Origin: an uncultured Bifidobacterium sp.
Lineage (GTDB): Bacteria; Actinomycetota; Actinomycetes; Actinomycetales; Bifidobacteriaceae
Reading direction: 5' to 3'
NCBI GenBank assembly: GCA_937874315.1
Contig: CALNAE010000353.1
Coordinates: 1-5,171 of the forward strand
DNA length: 5,171 nucleotides
Shown piece by piece: positions 1 to 5,171 of the stretch. Position 1 is the stretch's first letter. Each line of letters begins with the position of its first letter. The translations under genes were made by a program, and so were the position numbers. The notes under the pieces are model-generated. The model made no database searches. It was given only the letters and a program-made list of their open reading frames with translations, and was not told the origin of the DNA.

Positions 1-29
1 TACTACCTGCATACTACCTGCATACTACC
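1..29. repeat. 11-bp tandem repeat, about 2.6 copies, at the birA stop codon
   Basis: The unit TACTACCTGCA occurs at 1-11 and 12-22, followed by the partial copy TACTACC at 23-29, with no mismatches. The partial copy contains the birA stop codon (CTA at 25-27, TAG on the minus strand). Because the array touches the window edge, more copies may lie to the left. Read on the minus strand, each copy carries a TAG (27-25, 16-14 and 5-3). Since 11 is not a multiple of three, these stops fall in all three minus-strand frames. Function is unknown; it may be simple slippage-generated duplication of the 3' end of birA. Confidence 0.85.
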
Positions 30-927
30 GACGCGGTGAAGGCAGCACGCCGACATCGCCGGTGGTGACGACGGTCGTCGTCCCATCAGCGCCACGTACC
101 GTCAGGGATGCGTCCTCATTGATGGCCGACGCCGTTCCCGTCACGGTGCGGCCATCGCCCATCGTCACGGTGACCAGACGACCGAGCGTGACCGAATCCT
201 CGATGACCCGTTCACGCAGCCGATGCGATTCGGCACGAGGGTCTCGAGCAAACGCCCCGAGCAGCGAGCGCAACCGCCGCACAGCAGCCGCGACGATCTG
301 ATCGCGCAGCCTCGGCGTATCCGGCAGCGGGGACCAATGCAATTGCAACGACGTGGATTGCGATGTGGGCATACGATCGGAGGGGATACGCAGGTTGATG
401 CCGACTCCGATGATCACCCCGCTCCGGCGCTCATCGAGCGGGACCAATTCGCACAGGATGCCACCGAGCTTGCGGCCGGCACAAAAAACGTCGTTGGGCC
501 ATTTCAACATGAGCCGGGAGTCGGCGCCTCGGGGTCGCGCCGTACGCAGTGCCTCCTTCAACGCATCGACCATGGCGACACCCGCCGTCATCTGCAGCCA
601 GCCATTGAGCGCCGGATCGGTGGCCAGCCGCCGTGGCAGCGCCGTGGCGAACGACACCATCAGGGATTGCCCCGAAGCTCCCACCCATGAGCGCCCCAAT
701 CGTCCATGGCCCGCGGTCTGGTCATCGGCCGATATCACCAGCAGCGCCGGCTCATCGGGTGGCGCGCCGCGGCGCGCCTGCGAAGAGAACGCCCCGTTCT
801 GCGCGAGGAGACGGCGCGCATAGGCATTCGTGGAATCCACCTGGTCCAGACTGATCACCATATCGGCGAGCCGAGTGGTCAGCGGCATTGCTTCGGCCGC
901 ACTCGCGACCCCCTGTTCGACGCTCAT
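25..927 (-). CDS. birA: Biotin--[acetyl-CoA-carboxylase] ligase, group I (no DNA-binding domain)
   Basis: This 300-residue cytoplasmic enzyme joins biotin, through biotinyl-5'-AMP, to the acceptor lysine of biotin-dependent carboxylases. Family landmarks appear in order: DSTN at 31-34; the biotinyl-AMP loop QTAGHGRLGRSW at 70-81; KWPND at 142-146, whose lysine is the conserved catalytic one; GRKLGGILCE at 151-160; and GVGIN at 174-178. A small SH3-like C-terminal domain covers roughly 245-297. There is no N-terminal winged helix, so unlike E. coli BirA it should not be a DNA-binding repressor. The loop has GHGR where E. coli has GRGR; the arginine matching E. coli R118 is kept (R76). The ATG at 927 was chosen because it has a TAGAGT hexamer 6 nt upstream and lies about 30 residues before DSTN; an internal Met14 is the alternative. 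It is divergent from the membrane gene, and its promoter region shows no Shine-Dalgarno sequence. Confidence 0.96.
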   Translation of the reverse strand: MSVEQGVASAAEAMPLTTRLADMVISLDQVDSTNAYARRLLAQNGAFSSQARRGAPPDEPALLVISADDQTAGHGRLGRSWVGASGQSLMVSFATALPRRLATDPALNGWLQMTAGVAMVDALKEALRTARPRGADSRLMLKWPNDVFCAGRKLGGILCELVPLDERRSGVIIGVGINLRIPSDRMPTSQSTSLQLHWSPLPDTPRLRDQIVAAAVRRLRSLLGAFARDPRAESHRLRERVIEDSVTLGRLVTVTMGDGRTVTGTASAINEDASLTVRGADGTTTVVTTGDVGVLPSPRR

Positions 928-933
928 GGTCCC

Positions 934-939
934 ACTCTA
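934..939 (-). promoter_or_regulatory. Putative -10 box of birA, leaderless spacing
   Basis: On the minus strand TAGAGT (939-934) is followed by six bases and then the birA ATG at 927. This is the TANNNT-N6-ATG arrangement that in actinobacteria marks transcription starting at the first base of the start codon. No purine-rich Shine-Dalgarno sequence lies in the 15 bases upstream of the ATG, which supports a leaderless mRNA. I see no convincing -35 hexamer at 16-18 bp. No experimental start-site data are available to me. Confidence 0.5.
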
Positions 940-962
940 GCGCCGTCACGTCGCACAGGAGC

Positions 963-975
963 TCGGCAGGGCCGA
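963..975. promoter_or_regulatory. Short inverted repeat midway between the divergent -10 boxes
   Basis: TCGGC (963-967) and GCCGA (971-975) are perfect inverted arms around a 3-bp spacer. The centre (969) lies almost exactly midway between the two proposed -10 boxes (934-939 and 998-1003), where an operator could affect both divergent genes. Arms of 5 bp are short, and such repeats occur by chance in GC-rich DNA, so this is a weak candidate. Confidence 0.2.
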
Positions 976-997
976 ACTGGAGGGGAGGCCACGGGGG

Positions 998-1003
998 TAG
1001 AAT
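998..1003 (+). promoter_or_regulatory. Putative -10 box of the membrane-protein gene, leaderless spacing
   Basis: TAGAAT is followed by seven bases and then the ATG at 1011, again the leaderless geometry. A purine run, GGAGGGGAGG at 979-988, looks like a ribosome binding site but ends 22 nt before the ATG, too far to serve it. The purine run fits no other in-frame ATG or GTG nearby. No clear -35 element is visible. Confidence 0.5.
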
Positions 1004-1010
1004 CCAACAC

Positions 1011-3146
1011 ATGACCCTTGCCGAACATCGTATTCTCAGCCACCACGGCGCAGAATCGAATATCGACAGCACATCGCATAACCGTCGCACGCGAGTGGGC
1101 GACGTGCTCACCTGGTCGCTGGCGGTTCTGGCATGCCTGTGGCTGGGACTGTGCACGGGCATCGGGCCGTTGTACTGGAACAAGCAGGGGCTGGCGCAAT
1201 TCACCTGGGTGAACGCCGCATATGCATGTCTCACCTTCATCGCCACCTTCGCCGTGATCGTCGTCTTGGTACGCGTGGGAGAGGGACGACCCATCCTGCC
1301 GGTCCTCCGGCACCCCCGCAACGCCACCGGCTGCATCGTCGGTGCCGGAGGACCGGCGGCAGCAGCCACCACGCGTCGCATGGCCGTCCGTATCCGTATG
1401 GCGAGACGGACACGGCGGTTCGTCGATCGAGCCGCCCGTTGGCTGGGCAGGGGTCTGGTGGCCGTGACCAATCGCGGCTGGAAAATAGCCACGCTGCTCG
1501 TCGTCGGATGGCTGTGGGTGCCCGTCACGCTGCTCAGCGCATTCGGCGCCGACATGCGCTCCCAGATCCGTGAATTCAGCTGGGCCTATAACCAGTGGAC
1601 CGGGGTGCGACAGCCCTATATCGGTTTCTTTTCCTTCGTCCCCATGGATACTTATCCGACCGCGCACTATATGTGGCCCGTCAAGCCGACGTATCTGACC
1701 GATCAACACAACATCGCGCTCACCGTGTTCTATGGATCCGTGGCCAGCGTATCGCGATACTTCACCGGTTCCAACGACTGGGGCATCGTGGCGCTCTCCG
1801 CCGCGCAATGCCTGTTCGCCGCATTCTGCTGCGCGTCATGCGCACATCGCTTCCTCAATATGCCGTGGCGGACGACTCAGCGTCCCTCGCCGAATGTTTC
1901 GCGGCTGATACCGGGCGAGCGATACACGCCGCGCGACCTGACCCATCCCGAATACGGAATGCGGCGCGACCGGGAAGCCGGCGTGGTCGGGAAGAACGCG
2001 CGTGGCGTCGGGACGCGCATCGCACCGGCCGGGCCGTTCGCCAGATTGGTGACCATGGTGTTCTTCCTAGTCTGTCCACTGGTGATATTCTCAACGATCT
2101 CGCTGACCAAATCACCGGTATTCGCCTTCGCGTTCGTGTGGTGGTTCGGCGCCTGCTATGAACTGCATATGACCCGGCGCACGGCAGCCGCACCACGGGT
2201 CCCGGCAGGATTCCCGCGTTCGACGACAACGGCGGCATTGGTGATATCCATCTGCCTGATGATGCTTTCCGCCAAATACGCCTGGTATCTGTTGATGGCG
2301 CAGGTGATATTCCTGCTGATCGCGGATCGCCACCGTTGGAAGACCTATCTGGTCGTCTTCGCGCTGCCGGTATTGGTCATCCACATCGCAATGAGCCTGC
2401 TGTTCTCAACCGGCGCGGTGCTTAGCGGCGACCCCATCGAATCACGCGGGATCCAGCTGCAACAGATCGCACGGGTGGCGAAACTCAACCCAAACGGCAT
2501 CCCGAGTTCGGCGCGCACCCTGCTGGCTCCGATCTTCAACCTCGATCAGATGGCCGACTCCTATTTCCAACAGGACGCCGATCCCGTGAAGTCGTCGGGC
2601 ATTCAGGCGAAAAAGGTGAGCTATCGTTGGCGCTCGGTGACCAAAGACGATATGAGCCACTTCGACGCGGCATGGTGGCAGATCGTCAAGGCGAATCCGC
2701 GGATCGCCACCGACGCGTTCCTGGCGAAATGCTTTGGCTATTTCGACGTGGCCGACGAGCCCTATGTCCCGATGGATTACTACCTGGCCAACGACTACGT
2801 CACCCACTGGTCCACGTGGATTAAATATTGGCAACCCCAGTGGCGTGTCACTGTCGTCAGACAGACGCAGTCCATCGGTTCGATTCCCGTCATCGGATGG
2901 CTCACCCACGGAAATTTCTATGTCATCCTGACGTTGCTGCTGGGCGCCGCGGAGGTCATCGAACGTCGGTGGAACACCTTGGTGTGGCATCTGCCGCTGC
3001 TGTTGCTGATGGGTGTGATGATCACCGCTCCCGCCAACAACTTCGAGCGTCACATGCTTCCCGTCGCGTTCGTCTTCTGTTTCATGGCCCTGACCTACTG
3101 GCGTGAATCGAAACCTCGCGCAGAGGAGAGGGCATCGTCCCGGTGA
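1011..3146 (+). CDS. Polytopic membrane protein, probable DUF6020 / GT-C-like family
   Basis: This 711-residue protein has about 11-12 predicted membrane segments, roughly at 31-53, 66-88, 158-178, 236-250, 258-279, 344-385 (two), 406-438 (one or two), 445-467, 633-651, 657-674 and 681-697. A large hydrophilic domain of about 160 residues (470-630) carries QQIAR (484-488) and DADPVK (522-527). I recall both motifs as typical of DUF6020 membrane proteins found near envelope-polysaccharide genes in Gram-positives. Early acidic loop residues (FGAD ending at 181; DQH at 231-233) recall GT-C glycosyltransferases, but substrate and activity are not shown. Two basic, poorly hydrophobic stretches (about 97-155 and 283-342) look like extra loops. 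The ATG at 1011 is preferred over in-frame ATG 888, because the extra 41 residues overlap birA, are Arg/Ser/His-rich, and would place the start inside a divergent gene. There is no classical cleavable signal peptide. Confidence 0.82.
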   Translation: MTLAEHRILSHHGAESNIDSTSHNRRTRVGDVLTWSLAVLACLWLGLCTGIGPLYWNKQGLAQFTWVNAAYACLTFIATFAVIVVLVRVGEGRPILPVLRHPRNATGCIVGAGGPAAAATTRRMAVRIRMARRTRRFVDRAARWLGRGLVAVTNRGWKIATLLVVGWLWVPVTLLSAFGADMRSQIREFSWAYNQWTGVRQPYIGFFSFVPMDTYPTAHYMWPVKPTYLTDQHNIALTVFYGSVASVSRYFTGSNDWGIVALSAAQCLFAAFCCASCAHRFLNMPWRTTQRPSPNVSRLIPGERYTPRDLTHPEYGMRRDREAGVVGKNARGVGTRIAPAGPFARLVTMVFFLVCPLVIFSTISLTKSPVFAFAFVWWFGACYELHMTRRTAAAPRVPAGFPRSTTTAALVISICLMMLSAKYAWYLLMAQVIFLLIADRHRWKTYLVVFALPVLVIHIAMSLLFSTGAVLSGDPIESRGIQLQQIARVAKLNPNGIPSSARTLLAPIFNLDQMADSYFQQDADPVKSSGIQAKKVSYRWRSVTKDDMSHFDAAWWQIVKANPRIATDAFLAKCFGYFDVADEPYVPMDYYLANDYVTHWSTWIKYWQPQWRVTVVRQTQSIGSIPVIGWLTHGNFYVILTLLLGAAEVIERRWNTLVWHLPLLLLMGVMITAPANNFERHMLPVAFVFCFMALTYWRESKPRAEERASSR

Positions 3147-3196
3147 GCTTTCCCGTCGACGATGACCATGATCCGGGCGGATTCAGTTCGTTCGGC

Positions 3197-3209
3197 TAAG
3201 GTGGTGCGT
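3197..3209 (+). promoter_or_regulatory. Start signal of the PucR-type gene: Shine-Dalgarno or -10 box
   Basis: Two signals overlap just before the ATG at 3210. AAGGTGG at 3198-3204 differs from AAGGAGG at one base and sits five bases from the ATG, good ribosome-binding spacing. TAAGGT at 3197-3202 followed by seven bases matches the leaderless -10 layout seen at the two upstream genes. Either reading supports 3210 as the start rather than the in-frame ATG at 3162. They imply different transcripts: read-through from the membrane gene with a ribosome site, or an independent leaderless mRNA. No strong -35 is visible. Confidence 0.55.
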
Positions 3210-4142
3210 ATGACCGAACCGCACGACGAACATCCCTCACCCCCCGTTTTCGCGGATGAAACAGGCGAGCGCGACCATGATGTTCTCGACTGGTTGGGCA
3301 TGGGAGACGACGAGGGCGTCATCCGCGCCCGGTCGGATGATGCTCCGTTGACCGATCGACCGGATGATCGACCGGATGATCGACCGGATGATCGGTTCGC
3401 CCAGCGCGTCGAAACCATCGCCTTCGAGGCGCTGCGACAGGGCCTGCATGATGCGCGGGTCGCCTCGTTGCTCCACGTGCTTGGCTGGTCGGACGAGTTT
3501 TCCTGTTTCGCCGTCGCGGGCACACCGGCCGGCGCCTATGCCACGACGAGCACCGGCATTCGCTTGGGTATCCACAACCTGGGCGGCAGACTCAGCCTCA
3601 TCGGCAGGCATGGCCATCGGTGCGCGGTGGTGGCGGTCGTTCACGGCGCCGCGACACCCGAGGTGACCTGCACCGCACTGCTCGATCTGTTCGACGCCCA
3701 TCAGCCCGTCTGTCTGGTGCCGGCCCAACGCGATCTCGCCGGGGCCAGCCGCGTGTTGCGGGCCGCTTTCAGCTCACTCGCCGCGGCCCCGGCGGTGCAG
3801 CCGCTGCCACGCCCGATGCGAGCCGACGACGTGCTGCCCGAACGCGCGCTGCTGGGAGACGCGGACGCCAGGGAAGAGCTGTACACCACCGTATATGCCA
3901 GCCTGTTGCGTGAGGGGGACGACGATCCGACTCTGAGCACCATATCCGCGTTCATCCGGACCGGTGGCTCTCTGGATCTGACCGCACACGAGCTCAACGT
4001 GCACCCCAACACGGTCCGCTATCGTCTGAAACGGGCCGCCGAGACGACCGGCTGGGATGCCACCGACCCCCGCGAGGCCTTCGTGCTGCAAACCGCCATC
4101 GCGGTGGGACACATGAGAGATGCGGCACGCGAAGACTCCTGA
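3210..4142 (+). CDS. PucR-family helix-turn-helix transcriptional regulator, FasR-like
   Basis: This 310-residue protein is a predicted cytoplasmic DNA-binding regulator. Residues 1-62 are acidic and probably disordered, and include a repeated Asp-Arg-Pro-Asp tract (49-62). Residues about 63-200 form a poorly conserved middle region that may be the sensory or dimerization part. The C-terminal HTH of the PucR type (HTH_30) spans about 242-300, with SAFIRTGGS near 246-254 and the hallmark HPNTVRYRL at 265-273. The preceding RPMRADDVLPERALLGD (201-217) resembles, from memory, the equivalent region of actinobacterial FasR proteins, which control fatty acid synthesis genes in Streptomyces. The family call is firm; the FasR link is inference. 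The gene follows the membrane gene by 63 bp on the same strand, with no clear terminator between, so co-transcription is possible. Start 3210 has the best upstream signal; 3162 would add 16 residues. Confidence 0.9.
   Translation: MTEPHDEHPSPPVFADETGERDHDVLDWLGMGDDEGVIRARSDDAPLTDRPDDRPDDRPDDRFAQRVETIAFEALRQGLHDARVASLLHVLGWSDEFSCFAVAGTPAGAYATTSTGIRLGIHNLGGRLSLIGRHGHRCAVVAVVHGAATPEVTCTALLDLFDAHQPVCLVPAQRDLAGASRVLRAAFSSLAAAPAVQPLPRPMRADDVLPERALLGDADAREELYTTVYASLLREGDDDPTLSTISAFIRTGGSLDLTAHELNVHPNTVRYRLKRAAETTGWDATDPREAFVLQTAIAVGHMRDAAREDS
3354..3395 (+). repeat. 12-bp in-frame tandem repeat inside the PucR-type gene
   Basis: Three identical copies of GATCGACCGGAT (3354-3365, 3366-3377, 3378-3389) are followed by the half copy GATCGG. 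They lie exactly in the codon frame and encode Asp-Arg-Pro-Asp three times, then Asp-Arg (residues 49-62), just before the folded part begins. Copy-number change would add or remove four residues without shifting frame, so the linker length may vary between strains. The identical nucleotide copies suggest recent slippage rather than old conserved protein sequence. Confidence 0.9.
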
Positions 4143-4187
4143 GAGCAAGAATGATTCGCTCCCGGCGACGCACTCGTATGCCTATGC

Positions 4188-4203
4188 ACCCACGCACCCA
4201 CGC
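4188..4203. repeat. 8-bp tandem duplication in the convergent intergenic region
   Basis: ACCCACGC occurs twice in direct succession (4188-4195 and 4196-4203). CCACGC at 4198-4203 can also pair with GCGTGG at 4230-4235 across a 26-nt loop, which contains a smaller CGCTT/AAGCG pairing (4201-4205 with 4219-4223) as an alternative. This could be a weak terminator for the regulator gene, but there is no T-tract and the pairings exclude each other in part. Otherwise I see nothing functional in 4143-4263. Confidence 0.35.
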
Positions 4204-4263
4204 TTGAGCACGCCGCGTAAGCGAAACACGCGTGGCACGCAGAAACCAACGCCGAATACGACG

Positions 4264-4298
4264 TGGGGCCCGCACTCATCAGATGAGCACGGGTCCCA
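4264..4298 (-). terminator. Hairpin terminator of the rplK-rplA operon
   Basis: Arms 4264-4280 and 4282-4298 form a stem of up to 17 bp. It lies about 31 bp beyond the rplA stop on the minus strand. In minus-strand RNA the non-Watson-Crick positions are two G-U wobbles and one A-C mismatch. In plus-strand RNA the wobbles become C-A mismatches, so the structure favours leftward transcription, that is the ribosomal operon. The innermost pairs must open to form a real loop. The sequence after the stem (CGTCGTATTCGG) has no proper U-run, so termination may be of the U-poor type common in GC-rich bacteria. It might act partly on the convergent regulator transcript. Confidence 0.65.
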
Positions 4299-4329
4299 AC
4301 GGCAGGTGACGCATCGTCACCGAGACGAA

Positions 4330-5022
4330 TCAGGCGAGAGTCGCGATATCCAGCGGAATGCCCGGGCCCATGGTGGAGCTCAACGTCGCCTTGGCGATGT
4401 ACTTGCCCTTCACCGTGGACGGACGCAGACGCTTGATCTCCTCGGCTACCGACTGGAAGTTCTCGGTCAGATCGTCGGTGGAGAACGAGCTCTTGCCGAT
4501 GATGAAGGAGAGGTTGCCGTTCTTGTCGACGCGGAAGTCGATCTTGCCGCCCTTGATGTCGGAAACCGCCTTGGCGACATCCATCGTCACGGTCCCGGTC
4601 TTGGGATTCGGCATCAGACCACGAGGACCGAGAACACGGCCGAGACGCCCGACCTTGCCCATCATGTCAGGCGTGGCGACCACGGCGTCGAAGTCAAGGA
4701 ACCCGTCCTGGACCTTGGCGATCAGGTCATCGTCGCCGACGATGTCGGCACCGGCCTCGGTGGCTTCGGTGGCCTTCGGGCCACGCGCGAAGACGAGCAC
4801 GGTCGCGGTCTTGCCGGTGCCGTGAGGAAGGTTGACGACGCCGCGGATAAGCTGGTCGGCCTTGCGCGGATCGACGTTCAGCCGGTATACGGCCTCAAGC
4901 GTCTCGTCGAAGTTACGCTTCGGCATGCTCTTGATCAGGGCCACGGCCTCGGCGGCGGTGTACAGATTGTTGCGATCGACCTTCTCGGACGCCTCGCGAT
5001 ACTTCTTGGAATGCTTAGCCAT
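4330..5022 (-). CDS. rplA: 50S ribosomal protein L1
   Basis: This complete 230-residue protein matches the usual bacterial L1 length. L1 binds 23S rRNA at the mobile L1 stalk and helps move deacylated tRNA out of the E site. The start is basic (MAKHSKKYRE), and the signature region GRLGRVLGPRGLMPNPKTGT lies at about residues 124-143. The C-terminal part, with SFIIGKSSF and the following FQSVAEEIKRLRPSTVKGKY region, is typical of the family. The gene lies 14 bp after the rplK stop in the same direction, the classic rplK-rplA operon. In E. coli L1 represses its operon by binding the mRNA leader ahead of rplK; that leader is outside this window, so such control cannot be judged here. No truncation or unusual residues were seen. 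Confidence 0.99.
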   Translation of the reverse strand: MAKHSKKYREASEKVDRNNLYTAAEAVALIKSMPKRNFDETLEAVYRLNVDPRKADQLIRGVVNLPHGTGKTATVLVFARGPKATEATEAGADIVGDDDLIAKVQDGFLDFDAVVATPDMMGKVGRLGRVLGPRGLMPNPKTGTVTMDVAKAVSDIKGGKIDFRVDKNGNLSFIIGKSSFSTDDLTENFQSVAEEIKRLRPSTVKGKYIAKATLSSTMGPGIPLDIATLA

Positions 5023-5025
5023 CTG

Positions 5026-5036
5026 TCCTTCTCCTC
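5026..5036 (-). promoter_or_regulatory. Ribosome binding site of rplA
   Basis: On the minus strand the gap between the rplK stop and the rplA ATG reads GAGGAGAAGGACAG just before the start. It contains GAGGAG and AAGGA, the former starting directly after the TGA. This strong Shine-Dalgarno region contrasts with the absence of one at birA and the membrane gene, and suggests translational coupling with rplK. Confidence 0.8.
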
Positions 5037-5171
5037 TCAGTCCGTAACCGTGATACCCATCGAACGGGCAGTGCCCGCGATGATCTTCATCCCGGCTTCG
5101 ACGTCACGAGCGGACAGGTCTGCCATCTTGGTCTCGGCGATCTCACGAACCTGAGCCTTGGTGACCGAACC
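5037..5171 (-). CDS. rplK: 50S ribosomal protein L11, C-terminal 44 residues (partial)
   Basis: Reading leftwards from the window edge in frame gives GSVTKAQVREIAETKMADLS and onward to AGTARSMGITVTD, then TGA at 5039-5037. This is the C-terminal RNA-binding domain of L11, which contacts the GTPase-associated region of 23S rRNA. The full protein is usually a little over 140 residues, so about two thirds lies beyond the right edge. The reading frame is uninterrupted to the edge, so this is a cut by the window and not a broken gene. It is the first visible gene of the rplK-rplA operon. Confidence 0.97.
   Translation of the reverse strand, partial: GSVTKAQVREIAETKMADLSARDVEAGMKIIAGTARSMGITVTD

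Noticed and set aside
888..1010. N-terminal extension of the membrane protein from an in-frame ATG at 888
   Set aside because: It would overlap divergent birA by 40 bp and cover the birA promoter. The added 41 residues are Arg/Ser/His-rich with no membrane or signal character, and the ATG at 1011 has a well-placed TAGAAT.
924..1808. Long minus-strand open frames (752-1555 and 924-1808) opposite the membrane gene
   Set aside because: They are Arg/Gly/His-rich with no recognisable motifs and lie opposite a gene with a clear membrane-protein pattern; they are best explained by GC-rich third positions.
3162..3209. Upstream ATG at 3162 as start of the PucR-type gene
   Set aside because: No ribosome binding site precedes it at good spacing, while 3210 has AAGGTGG five bases upstream and also a -10-like hexamer.
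3237..3728. Minus-strand frame with a repeated Ser-Ile-Ile-Arg tract
   Set aside because: The repeat is only the antisense reading of the 12-bp tandem repeat in the regulator gene, and no family motif is present.
4143..4161. GAGC/GCTC hairpin directly after the regulator stop as a terminator
   Set aside because: The stem is only four base pairs with an 11-nt loop and no T-run, so it is too weak to support.
4120..5154. 344-residue open frame on the plus strand across rplA and rplK
   Set aside because: It is antisense to two highly conserved ribosomal genes, has low-complexity composition, and is the usual shadow frame in GC-rich DNA.

Overview
The window looks like ordinary chromosome from a high-GC Gram-positive bacterium, most likely a Bifidobacterium or close relative. 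This rests on the GC-rich codon use, the actinobacterial character of ribosomal proteins L1 and L11, a PucR-family regulator resembling actinobacterial FasR, and a large polytopic protein of a type I associate with bifidobacteria. I cannot fix the species.

Layout, left to right. An 11-bp tandem repeat at the left edge runs into the stop codon of birA (biotin protein ligase, minus strand, 25-927). An 83-bp divergent promoter region separates birA from a 711-residue integral membrane protein on the plus strand (1011-3146), probably of the DUF6020 / GT-C-like group. After a 63-bp gap comes a plus-strand PucR-family regulator with a C-terminal helix-turn-helix (3210-4142). A convergent 187-bp gap (4143-4329) holds an 8-bp tandem duplication and a long hairpin that best fits the terminator of the minus-strand operon. 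The operon itself follows: rplA (4330-5022) and the last 44 codons of rplK (5037-5171, running off the right edge).

How the genes may relate. rplK-rplA is the usual ribosomal pair, read leftwards and ending at the hairpin. BirA activates biotin-dependent acyl-CoA carboxylases, which supply malonyl-CoA for fatty acid synthesis. The regulator's C-terminal half resembles the FasR branch of PucR proteins, which controls fatty acid synthesis in streptomycetes. A lipid-synthesis theme spanning birA and the regulator is therefore plausible, but it is inference. The membrane protein between them may act on cell-envelope glycans or lipids, with no direct evidence here.

The most notable non-coding pattern is that birA, the membrane gene and the regulator each have a TANNNT hexamer ending 6-7 nt before their ATG, the spacing expected of leaderless transcripts. 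The regulator also has a usable Shine-Dalgarno sequence. I found no CRISPR array, insertion sequence, tRNA, phage gene or defence system, and I do not think the window holds a new multi-gene system.
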